DNA of 30,257 nt from Plantago elongata. Lineage: Eukaryota > Streptophyta > Magnoliopsida > Lamiales > Plantaginaceae. The stretch spans positions 1-30,257 of the forward strand of contig JAYMSP010001627.1 of the NCBI GenBank assembly GCA_036897095.1, in the 5' to 3' direction. Each line of letters begins with the position of its first letter. Within the stretch, counting starts at the first letter, position 1. The position numbers were made by a program, and so were the translations under genes. Positions 10,801-20,440 of this stretch are shown one piece after another. A model generated the notes under the pieces. That model saw only the letters and a list, made by a program, of their open reading frames with translations. It was not told the origin of the DNA and made no database searches.

Positions 10801-12404
10801 CAGCCCCAGTGGGAGCACATAACAAGATTATCAGCAGTGAATAGTGCAGATGGATAAACCTTACTCTGCACCCTGTTCAACTGGCTCATTCCACTGAAAG
10901 CTGGTTGTGCCCAGTCAGGTAACTCGGAAATTTTCACAAGTTTCTCATCAGAACCCAAAGGCTTTGGCTTCAGAGCTGGCACATGAACTTCTTCATAGCC
11001 CTTTGTGTGATTTCTATAAGAACCCTCGGGAAGCTGGCATCTCCTGTTTGCATTCAAAAGAGCACCTTCGCGAAATGCAAGGCTGTCAAGATCTAGCAAC
11101 TGCCTCTGCCCATTCAACCAACCGCTATCAGTGTCCCTGTCTATGATTCCTCTGAGCTCAATATCACCATCTACAGTAGTTCCATCTTTCAATCGCCTTG
11201 CCTCCTCTCTAATACTTTTTTCCACATTCTTCTGCCTCTCTTTTGCAGTTGCTCGAGTGGCATGTAACTGCTCCAGAATGGCTGCGTGAGCTGGTCCGAG
11301 TACCTTCATCTCCTCTTCAATCTCCTTTCTCTGGTTCTCATCCTCAGCCCTCGCCAGGCGGGTACACCACACTACTTTCAATCGGTTCCTCATCAAATAT
11401 TTTACCAAATTGAAATATTCATACTGCAGATGTGTTAGTAGTTTGTTCTCGACATCACCTTCCTCACCACCTTCAGCAAGACTTTTAAGGATCTCTTCAG
11501 CCAGCGTCTGACTCTGCTGTGGATCAATTTGCTGGTCATACGCTTGTGATATCTTCCTCTGAAGCCAATATGCATCAATGTCTTGAACATTCAATGTCAT
11601 TGCTGCATTAGCTTCTTGCTCATCATCATCATCAATTCCGCCCATCTGCATACCATTAGTATGGCCTGTTTCACCAATATCATCTTCGTCTTCATCTTCC
11701 TCAGGTACCATATCCAAATCACTCTCTTCCTCTTCCTCCTCATTCTCCTCAAACTCAACAGCAACTCCAACATCATCATCAAGGCCATCGCCTCCATTAA
11801 CAGCACCATCATCCCCATCTCCACTAGCAACATAATAATCAGTGATGAGCCTGCCATAGGCAACCAGCTGATCAAATGTAATGTTGGAAATTGGGTTTAA
11901 CAGCTTCTCTATTTCCTTCTTCTTTTCTGGATTCTTAAGATTATCATTTTTAAGGACAGCAAGTATCTCATCTGCAGCACCACTAACAATACTAAGAGGC
12001 TGCCCACCAAGTTGCTGCTGGATAATATTCAGCATCACTTCATACGCAGCTCTTGTCTCATTCGTCTTAGGCTGATACACTCCTTCTTCAGACGAAGTAA
12101 GAACACTCTCCTCCTGGAGCCGTCTCCTTTTTCTCTTAGGAGGAACCAAATCAAATACAGGCTCCCGTTCTTTCTTCTTCTTCGATTTCTCAAGTTTCTC
12201 CTTCAATTCCGGAGGCTTATCCCTGGCAACTTTGTCCCCAAAACTCTTTGGATCAATCTTCCCATATAGTGTCTCCGGCTCCCCCGTCGGCTCGTGAGTA
12301 TCACGAGGGCGGGAGTCGGTAGTCAGGACGAGACTCGAATTGGACTTATACTCATACTGCTTGAACCTAGCATGAGCCTCAGCTCCACCACCAGAGTGAG
12401 ACAT
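4670..12404 (-). CDS. BRR2A: Pre-mRNA-splicing RNA helicase BRR2 (DExH-box), with a frameshift
   Basis: BRR2 is the U5 snRNP Ski2-like helicase that unwinds U4/U6 to activate the spliceosome in the nucleus. Coding exons are 12404-9455, 8324-7935 and 7840-4670, giving about 2170 codons, the length of Arabidopsis BRR2A (about 2171). Order: charged N-terminal region with an acidic stretch; active cassette with Walker A APTGAGKT (about 531-538), DEIH (643-646), SAT (680-682) and QMLGRAGRP (879-887); Sec63 domain across exons 2-3; second cassette with APTGSGKT (1376-1383), DELH (1482-1485), STS instead of SAT, and QMMGHASRP (1715-1723); second Sec63 domain. The diverged motifs of the second cassette fit its known role as a non-unwinding regulatory copy. 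The start ATG at 12402-12404 leads into [15 protein letters not shown], as in the family. Oddity: two T bases are missing at about 10824, after codon 527, shifting the frame just before Walker A. Elsewhere the frame is clean. Confidence 0.95.
7841..7934 (-). other. BRR2A: BRR2 coding intron 2 (94 bases)
   Basis: The donor is ACCCAG|GTAACA and the acceptor CTCGTGCAG|AGTGCTGG. The size is typical of a minimal plant intron and the phase is 0, joining FITQ to SAGRLMRA as expected for the family. Confidence 0.92.
7935..8324 (-). CDS. BRR2A: BRR2 coding exon 2 (start of first Sec63 domain)
   Basis: This exon of 130 codons runs from [16 protein letters not shown] to SDMVFITQ, phase 0 at both ends. 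It encodes the winged-helix/ratchet part leading into the first Sec63 domain that packs on the active cassette. There are no internal stops and the splice signals are canonical. Confidence 0.92.
8325..9454 (-). other. BRR2A: BRR2 coding intron 1 (1130 bases)
   Basis: The donor is CTG|GTAAGC at 9454 and the acceptor GATGTCTCAG|ATTCATTC at 8325, phase 0. It splits the protein between ...RADL and IHSAATLL, at the end of the helicase core. The contents are AT-rich with no gene, RNA or clear transposon. Confidence 0.9.
9455..12404 (-). CDS. BRR2A: BRR2 coding exon 1 (N-terminal region and active helicase cassette)
   Basis: This exon starts at the ATG on 12404 and ends with the codons for A-D-L followed by donor GTAAGC (9454-9449), phase 0. 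It encodes the N-terminal plug/PWI-like region, with an aspartate/glutamate-rich stretch at about residues 200-260, and the whole first RecA pair. The two halves lie in different frames, 12404-10824 and 10825-9455, and join only if two bases are restored at the T run. The length is 2950 bases, one short of a multiple of three, which confirms the shift. Confidence 0.92.
10822..10829 (-). other. BRR2A: Two-base frameshift before Walker A of BRR2
   Basis: The minus strand reads AATCTTGTTATGTGC. The family has Asn-Leu-Leu-Leu-Cys here (for example in human SNRNP200), which needs nine bases between the Asn and Cys codons; only seven are present. The simplest explanation is a T run shortened from four to two. 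As written, translation would leave the frame after residue 527 and stop about 25-30 codons later, deleting both helicase cassettes. Confidence 0.85.
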
Positions 12405-12675
12405 AGTATCCAATCAATCGACAAAACCTTAAAATAGCATAATATGCAATCGATCAGTAACAATAAATGAAACAGTCAATCAGTAACAATAACTAGCTGC
12501 AATATGAAATTATGATGCAGAAATCAAATCGAATCGAATCATAGAAGGGCTTGAGCAATAAACTAGGTTAAGAGAAAGCAGGAACGAAACAAAAACTCAC
12601 CTCAGGAGAAGGATACCGATGTGTCCAATGAGCTAGATCCACGGGATGAATCCTACCTGCGAAATGTGGGATATA
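12405..12675 (-). other. BRR2A: BRR2 5'UTR with a leader intron
   Basis: A donor TCCTGAG|GTGAGTTTTTG (intron start 12600) and an acceptor CTATTTTAAG|GTTTTGTC (intron end 12428) predict a 173-base intron inside the leader, with about 23 untranslated bases between the splice and the ATG. The leader exon upstream runs from 12601 to about 12675. Leader introns are common in constitutive plant genes and often raise expression. Confidence 0.6.
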
Positions 12676-12701
12676 TGTTCGCGATTGGAACTTTGGTACG
12701 G

Positions 12702-12713
12702 GTATTTTATAGA
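12702..12713 (-). promoter_or_regulatory. BRR2A: TATA box of BRR2
   Basis: CTATAAAATACC on the minus strand lies about 30 bases upstream of the inferred transcript start (about 12675) and upstream of the leader exon. The MITE target duplication begins 14 bases further upstream. Confidence 0.55.
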
Positions 12714-12734
12714 GATAGCTTTGGCGGCCAGGAG

Positions 12735-13265
12735 TAGGGGTTAGCGAATCAAGCTGGTCGCGAGCTCACCGAAAAGCTCGATTAATATTTAGATTGAGAT
12801 CGGTCAACATGAGCCTGTTTGCTTGTTTTACTATTGAGTTTGAATCGATCACCTTGACAAAATGATCGTTGATCATGAATAATAATTAATTTAATATATA
12901 TTTAAATTTATTTATCTACATATGTAAATTAGATTTAAAGGTTAATCTTACAGTGTGTTTTGAATGAATTTAAGTAAACAAATGTAACATATAGAGTATA
13001 GGGTTAGATAAAAAAAAATACACAATGATTTAATGAATTAAATTAATGCAATAAATATTGTTCTTAAGCTACATATATTATTTTAAATATTTATTAAATT
13101 AATTTACCTGCTCGATAAAAAGTTCGTGAGCAGCTCGAAGCTTGCAAGCGTTTTAATGATCACATAATTTCAAAGCTCGATAAAGATCGTGCTCGAGATC
13201 AACTCGGCTTCTATGAAACAATCAGACGCTCGATAAAGTCCACGTTCGACTCGTTTAACACCCCA
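12735..13265. mobile_element. hAT-like MITE abutting the BRR2 promoter
   Basis: This non-coding unit is about 531 bases. Its ends are inverted: TAGGGGTTAGCGA at the left against TGGGGTGTTAAACGA read from the right. Both ends are rich in GCTCGA/GCTCGATAAA subterminal motifs around an AT-rich middle. Eight-base flanks GCCAGGAG (12727-12734) and TCTAGGAG (13266-13273) agree at 6 of 8 positions, compatible with an old 8-bp hAT duplication. There is no transposase. Confidence 0.6.
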
Positions 13266-13269
13266 TCTA

Positions 13270-13965
13270 GGAGCTACCGAGTACCGACTCTCAAGTAGTA
13301 CTATGTGTGTGATTTGCGTTTGTCACATTTCGCTTCTAATATTTCTTTTTTATTCCTCCAAAAAGTCGAATTTCTTTTTTGATATAATTTCATCGAATTA
13401 AAACTTTCAATTAATTTTGATAATTTTCAATATTTATAACCTAACAATTTTATCAAAAATATTTTTGAATTCTATACATTTAGAAATATATATAATCTAA
13501 TGTTAAGTATACAATTTAATTTTAAAATAATTAAATTGTAATCTCACATATTTGACATTGGTTAAGTGCAAATGAAATGAAATACATAACTGAATATTCA
13601 ATCTTGTATGGTATGAGATTGAGGTTGATTTTCAAAGGAAGTTTATAAGGAATCTGTGAAAAGTGAAAAATATCATGTCAGTTATATTTGTAATATGTAT
13701 AATAATAAATATATGTCTAATAAGTATAGCACTGTCTAAGTGATCAAGTCCCGATCAACGGTTCACCATTATAAATGGTATAAGAACATGATTGTCTCCG
13801 AACTCATGATATTGTGTAGGATTGGCCATGTGACATCACAACCCCATTCAAAGGCTTGACGAAGATGTCAGACAATTAGTTGGTGTACGTAATTTAATGC
13901 CAAAATGTGAGAGATCTATAGTAATTTATCACAAATATGATGTATTTTAGATGATTTAAAAATAA
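13270..13965 (+). mobile_element. Relic of an LTR-retrotransposon leader
   Basis: The 13-mer TGGTATAAGAACA at 13776-13788 resembles the initiator-Met tRNA primer-binding site of plant Ty1-copia elements (TGGTATCAGAGC). The sequence after it (CTCCGAACTCATGATATTG, then a GGCTTGACGAAGATGTCA stretch) has the feel of a copia leader, from memory only. The AT-rich stretch before it may be a decayed LTR, but no second LTR copy is visible and no coding remains. Confidence 0.3.
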
Positions 13966-14610
13966 ATATATTATGATTTTCAAATAAGGCAATATTATAC
14001 ACATATTATGTATGCATACCATAAATCATCATCCGCACCAATCTAATTAGATAATCGGGTCAAGATCAAGTAGTTACAAATATTGTACGTACTATTTGGA
14101 ATAGAAGTACCAAAAAAATGGGACACGATTGCATCCGCTAATCTTACCCACGAAATCCTTTTCGCTCATGCTTCCTATAGGACTCTTATTGCCACTTCAT
14201 CGAGCTATAGCCTTTAACTCTCTCGGCCACACTCCTATTTTCTTTATTCATTTTTCTTATGCACTCCAGTATCACTGTATTGTTCCCTTTGTATTTCGTC
14301 ACAAGTTTACTTTCATATCATTATGGTTGGAGCAACTAAACATAACTTCCAATTACATAGGACAATAATTGCGATGTTGAATCAGGTCTTCATTACACTA
14401 AAAAAAAATTGAGATGACAAATATACACAGACCATAACACATTGTTATATATAAATCGTCATGTTATATGAGATGGAGACGAATGCAATGGGCTACGCCC
14501 CTGATAGGTGTATGGCAAAATATGTTTGATTGATTTAATTTCATTTATTTAATTTCATAAAACCTTAAACCTATGCTACCAATTTGTTGGTAACATATTA
14601 AAATATAGGA
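13966..14610. other. Intergenic, no gene seen
   Basis: An 80-codon plus-strand open frame near 14129 is hydrophobic and matches no family I know. The rest is AT-rich. Confidence 0.35.
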
Positions 14611-15849
14611 AGAGCTATCAAATAGTACAATGTGACTCACTTATTTACATTTTTCTTTGAGCAGAATTTGTTTCATCAAATCACTACAATTTTAATGTAC
14701 ATATTTGTCCATTAAAGTATAATAAGCACCTCCAAACATTCTCCTTCTTATTGACACATGTCACATTCTCATCAATTATTTTTCTTGTTTTTAAATTTTA
14801 GTTTTGTCCACTTTAAAATATTTATAATTTACAAAATAAAAATATAAAAAATAAATAAAAATCAATAACAATTTTATATTTTCGAGATCTATAAATAGAG
14901 ATTACTCTCAACTATGTTTGAATTATTATTTTGATATGTATAAAATCACTAACAACTTCATTCGAATCTTAATAAATGTAAACAATTCTAAAAATACAAT
15001 GTCATACATTTTAACTTTAAAAAATGCTCTTATAAATATATTGAATATGTAAAAATAATCATTTATATTAAAAAAATACCTTGAACCCAAATTCGATGCT
15101 CGATACTCGTGTTTGATGTCTGTTATCCGTATTCGATGCCCGTTCTCCGTGTCCGATGCACGGTTCCGTGTTTGACGTCCGATACCCATAAGCAATGACC
15201 GGGAACCATAACCATTGCCCGGTATATGTGTCCGATGTCAAGTCCGATATTCGAATCCGATGTTCGATACTCGTGTTCGATGCCCGATATCCGTATCCGA
15301 TGCCCGTCACCTGTATTTGATGTTCGGTATCCATAAACAATGTCCGATATTTGTAATCCAATGCACGGTATCCGTGTTTATGTCTGTATCATAAGTGATG
15401 CCCGGTAACTGTACATATTACCCGGTATCTGTGTATGATGTCCAGTCCTATTACCCTATCTGATTATCATATCATGATGCTAGTTTAATTATTGACGCAA
15501 TATAATAAAATTACACTTTTAAAACTCGTCTTACATTTTATTAAGGTCCAAATAAAGTCGTTAATGATTTTACAGATCTCGAAAAAAATTTTAAACATAG
15601 TCAAGAGTGGTCTCTATTTATATCGAAAAAATATAGTAATTGGTAATTTTTATTTATTTTTATTATTTATTTATTTTAAATATGAACATTTTAAATTGGA
15701 GAAAATAAAATTTAAAGAGAAAGATAAAGAAGTAAATAAATGAACTAGTGAGATAAGGAAAAAAAAATGTGGGTAAACTCAATTATTATTAATGGTAATT
15801 ACACAAATATATACTATTTGACAAAAAAAACATATGAAGTTGTTGGGGG
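14611..15849. mobile_element. Foldback-like element, copy 1
   Basis: The left arm (14611 to about 15080) and right arm (about 15490-15849) are long imperfect inverted repeats. For example, TATAAATAGAGATTACTCTC (about 14890) pairs with the reverse complement around 15600-15630, and both outer ends carry TCAAATAGTA. The arms surround a minisatellite (15088-15466). There is no transposase. Long inverted arms with tandem-repeat cores are the layout of foldback elements, or of long-TIR non-autonomous MULEs. I cannot see a clear target duplication. Confidence 0.6.
15088..15466. repeat. 20-bp minisatellite, core of foldback copy 1
   Basis: About 18 diverged units of about 20 bases, consensus TCCGATGCCCGRTAYCCGTR, lie in an AT-rich surrounding and stand out as CpG-rich. 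Some units are shortened (for example TCCGATGTCAAG). Open frames on the minus strand here simply translate the repeat (recurring Y-R-A-S-N-T type peptides) and are not a gene. Confidence 0.85.
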
Positions 15850-16955
15850 AGAGCTACCATATAGTACAATGTGACTCACTTGCTTACATTTTTCTTTGAC
15901 AAAATTTTGTTTCGTCAAATCACTACAATTTTAGTGTTGAATGTATATATTTGACTCTTAAAGTACAATAAACACTTCCAAACCTTTTCATTCTTATTGA
16001 CACATGTCTCGTTCTCATTCATCATTTTTTTGTTTTTAGATTTTAGTTTTGTTCCACTTTAAAATGTTTATAACTTGAAAAATAAAAATGTAAAAATAAA
16101 TAAAAATCACCAACAATTTTATATTTCGAGATCTATAAATAGAGATCACCCTCAACTATGTTTGAATTATTATTTTGATATGTATAAAAATTACTAACAA
16201 CTTTATTTGAATTTTAAAAAATGGTATAATAATTTTAAAAATACAATGATACTAATTTAACTTTTAAACACTCTTATAAATATTTTGAATATACAATAAT
16301 AATCTTTTATATTAAAAAATACCGGTACCCGAATCCGATGCTTGATACGCGTGTTCGATGTCTGGTATCCATTTCGATGCATGTTCTCCGTTTTCGATAT
16401 TCGTCACCCGTCTCCGATACATGGTACCCGTGTTGATGTACGATATCCGTAAACAATGTCCGATAACCGTAACCATTGCACGGTATGTGTTCGATGTCCA
16501 GTTCGCTATTCGAATTCGATGCTCGATACTCGTGTTTGATGTCTGGTATCCGTATCCAATGCATGTACCCGTGTTTGATGTTCGATATCTGTAAGCAATG
16601 CCCTACAACCGTACTCATTACCCCAATATAATAAAATTACACTTGTGAACTCGTTCTATAATTTATTAAGTTTCAAATAAAGTCGTTAGTAATTTTTATA
16701 AATCTCAAAAAAAATAATTCAAACATAGTCAAGAGCGGTCTCTATTATATATCTTGAAATATATAGTTGTTGGTAATTTTATTTAATTTTATTATTTTTA
16801 TTATTTTAAGTTATATACGTTTTAAATTCGACAAAATTAAATTTAAAGAGAAAGATGAAGAAGTAAACAAATGAATTAGTGAATGAGAAAAAAATTTGAA
16901 GGTCCACTCAATTATTCTTATATGATTAGTATATAAATATGTGCTGTTTGACAAA
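15850..16955. mobile_element. Foldback-like element, copy 2 (tandem to copy 1)
   Basis: This is the same architecture as copy 1, starting 1239 bases further on with AGAGCTACCATATAGTAC. The left arm matches copy 1's left arm closely (ACAATGTGACTCACTT, and GACACATGTC further in). The right arm ends near GTGCTGTTTGAC (16941-16952). The minisatellite core is shorter. The two copies abut head to tail, so either the whole element was tandemly duplicated or one copy inserted at the edge of the other. Confidence 0.6.
16320..16620. repeat. 20-bp minisatellite, core of foldback copy 2
   Basis: About 14-15 diverged units of the same 20-base consensus as in copy 1. Unit number differs between the copies, so the array has expanded or shrunk since the duplication. 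Confidence 0.85.
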
Positions 16956-17066
16956 AATGCTATGAAGTTATTGATGATTTTGTTGTCAAAAGAAAATTGA
17001 AAGAAATATAGTAGATTAATATGGATTAGTAAAAGAATTATTTTGTTGGTCAAATAAAATGAAGTA

Positions 17067-17221
17067 GGGGTTGATTGGTATAGAAAGAATGGGCATTTGG
17101 ATGGATTTTAGAAAAATTGTGTTTGAAATAGAATTGAAATGGGGTATTTAAAGTGTATTTTAGTCAAATAAATGTATATTGAGGCAAATTGACCGATTAT
17201 AATTGCTTGACAAACAGCCCC
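17067..17221. mobile_element. Short PIF/Harbinger-like MITE
   Basis: A 155-base unit with inverted ends GGGGTTGATTGG at the left and, read from the right, GGGGCTGTTTGTC. GGGGCTGTTTGG-type ends are typical of Tourist/PIF-Harbinger MITEs. The flanking trinucleotides are GTA and ATA, so a 3-bp duplication is only partly preserved. Confidence 0.45.
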
Positions 17222-17289
17222 ATAATTAAGGTGGATTAGTATGTATTAGTGAAAAATCCAAAAATATGGTCTAGTCTAGAGTCTAGACT

Positions 17290-17393
17290 CTACACTCCAC
17301 AGCGCTGTGTCGAACGAAACCACAACTAATCGGCCGTTACTGATCCCCCAAGTTTCTTAGCTGATCGATTGCTCCCCGATTCAGCAGAAACAG
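17290..17393 (+). other. Possible 5' non-coding exon on the plus strand
   Basis: A compositionally balanced stretch, much less AT-rich than its surroundings, ends in AGCAGAAACAG|GTAGTAAC, a good donor at 17393. It resembles the leader exon of a plant gene, but I find no convincing downstream coding exon. It could be a decayed gene or a non-coding transcript. Confidence 0.25.
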
Positions 17394-18700
17394 GTAGTAA
17401 CTCAACTCTTACCGATCTTTCAGTTTCCCCTTATTCGATGAAAATCCTGTAACTCGGACTCATTTTTATAGGAGTTTTGTGTTTGGAAAATAATTACGGT
17501 TGCGGGCCGGAGATGCGTGCATGTGTAAATGATTTCGATCGATCGATCTCGACATGTGAGACAAAGGTTTGATTAATTTATTCGGTTAATTATAAGATCT
17601 AAGGCCTTAGTTTTATATCGTGTTCGCGTATATCAAAATCTCGTTGAATTTGTTCAATTTTTTTAAAAAATGTTTGAATGTGAGTACTCAATTGGATCTC
17701 CTGTTCTCGCCTTGATCCTCATGAGCCTTGAGAATCTACAATTATTGCTGGCATATGGGGTGAAACCTGAAATGTGTATGCATTCAAGCTGAATGAAATT
17801 TGTTTGATTATTTAATTTCATATTTGGCAAATAGATCTTAAGGAAACTCAATTTTTTTTCCATTATTGAACCGAACAACGATGGAAATTCCTGGATGAAA
17901 ACTTAGTGCATTATTGATGAGATGGAGCATGAGAATGTAGCAAGGGGGACATGAATGGTACTGGAGATACCCCATTATGAGAATGTTGTAGCTTTCTCAG
18001 ATGTTATACAAGTGAAAGTTGCTGAGACTTTGCAAATGTAGGGCATTAAAACATACGGAACCGTTTCTCTCGAGTTTGTGTCCACAGTTTTCCATATAGT
18101 CAGTGTTATAAGTAGCACCTCCTGCGTAATGTTGATTGCCTGGTACATGGACACAAATTAGCATAGGAAATTCTAATCAATGTACTCTTGCGGTGTTTGA
18201 TTTCTTGATTGTTATTAATTTTTTAAATGTTATCACCTTTGAAGTCAGTCAGGGAAAGTGGGCAACAAAGTTAAATTTTAGTTAACGGAGTAACTTTAGG
18301 AATAATTGGATATGGTTCATTTGGTATTAAACAGAGGAAAGTATAATGTATATTTTCAAGATGATCTGAACTCTTCAAATGGACACTGGGGGTGAATAAA
18401 AACCGAGTGTAATTAGTTACTCCAAATACAGTTAAGCAAATGCTTATAAGTTTATGCCCTCAGGAAACTAGGATTTGGGTGGCTGGCAAACCATACATAG
18501 CTTCTCAAGTAAGTATTTTGAAATTGAAAAGCAAATGGTATGAACATTAACTCTTCCTAATATGGGCAAAATCAAGTATTGAAAAGCAAATGGTACGGAC
18601 ATTATTAGAGCAAAAGTGATGGTTCACAACTTTATTTAATACTCAGTTATTGAAAAATTTGTGAAAAACAATCGAGACAACTTGAGAGAAACGGTTGTCA
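17394..18700. other. Intergenic, possible decayed coding fragment
   Basis: No intact gene. On the plus strand an open stretch at about 17968-18160, interrupted by one TAG near 18037, translates to a hydrophobic segment (for example TYGTVSLEFVSTVFHIVSVI) that could be a membrane-protein relic, but I recognise no family. A 27-base direct repeat (ATTGAAAAGCAAATGGTA...) occurs at 18523 and 18578, 55 bases apart. Confidence 0.25.
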
Positions 18701-18712
18701 CTCAGTGAGGGT

Positions 18713-19710
18713 CTATGCAGAAGGACCGGCAGGATTATTTTCCTGCTCCCTTCTTCTCATGACCTCCTCAGCCTCAGCAACTCTTGTAGCAAGTAAATCT
18801 GGCGAAGCAAGCAGATCCAGAATTTCTTCTCGGGCCAACTCCATAAGCATCGCTGTTAATCTTGGTACATTCTGATACTCCAGCTCCTCAATAACAAAAT
18901 ATAATGTTTCACCCAAGGTTATCCATTGCAGTTCAGGTTCCCGTGTGAGAAGGAAATCACGTTGTTCTTGACGTGTCATTTGACGAAACTGTGTAGCCCT
19001 AGTCTCAAAGTCAGTTATTTCAGGTTGATTTGTCTGGGCCTCAGGTACCTCTGGCTCCAAATTCTCAATCTGAGTAACCCCATTCCCAGGCTCAGTTGTT
19101 AGATCTTGGGCAGCTTGGATTCCATGCACTTCTAGCTCCCAAACCACTTGCGGATTCTGGACCATGCGGGGAACATAACCATCCTCGTGCGCTTGTTTCT
19201 TTATTAATGAGAAAAATGATCTAATAATTAGCATACAATATAATGATAATTATAAGTATCTGGCATATGAATATATTTAGCATGATCTTGTATTGAAATC
19301 CTCAATGTCATTGAATGCTGATGCAGAGTATGTGAAGGTATTCATCTCACGTGTAGCAATAACTGGCTCACTTGCATATTATTGACTTTGTGTCATTTAG
19401 GTAAGAGATAATGGAACAAAACAACAGTATCAGTTAAATCTAGGAGCTATGGTATCGAAATCTTGATAGCAATATGAAGACATAATAATTATTCTCTGAT
19501 TGCCAGTGTGTTTTTTAGAAATTGATGAGCTTTCATTCATGTACTGTCTGACCCGCTCACAGACATACATGGATGCATTTACACCTATACATTTAGTATG
19601 TATATATATTCCTAGACCCTTCGTAACAACATACATATACCAATTTATTACAGATGGAACATGACATGATAACGACTGCTGAGTAGATGTTGTATGCGTA
19701 CCTGGCACAT
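18713..19710 (-). CDS. Small stand-alone MLLE (PABC) domain protein
   Basis: Proposed structure: exon 1 codes only for M-C-Q (19710-19702) before donor CAG|GTACGC; exon 2 runs 19198-18713 after acceptor TAATAAAG|AAACAAG. Both junctions are phase 0, giving a 164-residue protein. Residues 1-80 are polar, acidic and probably disordered. Residues 98-151 match the MLLE/PABC domain at the C-terminus of poly(A)-binding proteins: LGETLY for LGExLYP, RLTAMLME for KVTGMLLE, and LDLLASPDLLATRVAEA for LHLLESPEALKSKVxEA. MLLE domains bind PAM2 peptides of translation and mRNA-decay factors. There are no RRMs here, against four in a PABP of about 600-650 residues. The TGMLLE signature has Gly to Ala. It may be a real small gene derived from a PABP tail, or a fragment; the TATA box and clean splice sites favour a gene. 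The family call is by sequence likeness recalled, not searched. Confidence 0.6.
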
Positions 19711-19804
19711 GATTGTTGTGATTCTGTCTAACCCCGGTCAATGTCCGTCCGCGTCTCTTCTCAGAGATGTGGTTGCTTGCAAGGATTGTGGAGAGAGCCC
19801 TGGG

Positions 19805-19812
19805 TATTTATA
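19805..19812 (-). promoter_or_regulatory. TATA box of the MLLE gene
   Basis: TATAAATA on the minus strand (context CACTATAAATACCC) lies about 95 bases upstream of the proposed ATG at 19710. Transcription would start near 19780 in a pyrimidine-rich stretch (CTCTCTCC), giving a leader of about 70 bases. Confidence 0.6.
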
Positions 19813-20093
19813 GTGTTTCTGCCTATTGTTTCAATAATTGTTCACACCGATTTTTAGATTTATAAATTATGAAATGTATTGTTTTGTTTTATTTTCTTTT
19901 TCCTTTTCAATATTATGGCAATGACGTGCTATGATTATATTTCATTTTTCAGAATAGATTAATTTGTTTCAAGATTTTGATATATACGGCAACCTTTATC
20001 AATTTTATGTAAAAATGTAGTAATTTTATAATTCTTTATATGTGCCTGTCATCCTATTTGTGCACCTAGATGCTATATCGGTACAGGTACAAA

Positions 20094-20197
20094 ACATTGT
20101 AAATCTCATAAATCTTGTTTTAATTACTTCTTATTGAACAAACTTACATTGTAAATCTCATAAATCTTGTTTTAATTACTTCTTATTGAACAAACTT
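20094..20197. repeat. Perfect 52-bp tandem duplication
   Basis: Two identical 52-base units (20094-20145 and 20146-20197), each starting ACATTGTAAATCTC and ending GAACAAACTT. The lack of any difference points to a recent duplication, or to an assembly duplication. It lies about 280 bases upstream of the MLLE gene's TATA box. Confidence 0.9.
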
Positions 20198-20440
20198 GAT
20201 TAGATATGTGTTTGCTTACAGTCCTGTATATGGGCTATGGACTTAATCCTCAAGACATTAATAATATAGACTGTCGTAGTTTCTTTTAAGCTGCTTACTG
20301 TTCAAGGTTGCAGCCATGCAGGTACCTTAATTTTAATCTGGTATAGGCTAAAATGATTATGAACTGTCCTAGGCAGCTGGGAGATATTCCAGTCATAGGA
20401 ATAAGCTGTTTCCGAGCAAAAAAATTTCTGGAAAGAACGA

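Noticed and set aside
11583..11900. Plus- and minus-strand frames over the BRR2 acidic region
   Set aside because: They are shadows of the GAT/GAG/GAA-rich coding sequence in other frames.
14394..14415. CACTA transposon end (CACTAAAAAAAAATTG)
   Set aside because: Only five bases match the usual CACTACAAGAAA end, and I find no inverted partner or 3-bp duplication.
15088..15466. CRISPR-like array or repetitive protein gene
   Set aside because: The 20-base units are directly adjacent with no spacers and lie between inverted transposon arms in a plant genome; the open frames are by-products of the repeat.
17274..17291. 14-bp perfect palindrome AGAGTCTAGACTCT as an operator
   Set aside because: It is short and isolated, and there is no reason to expect an operator of this kind in a plant genome; chance is sufficient.
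19430..19741. 103-codon minus-strand frame as a gene
   Set aside because: It overlaps the leader and intron of the MLLE gene in the wrong frame, starts at a TTG, and has no family resemblance.
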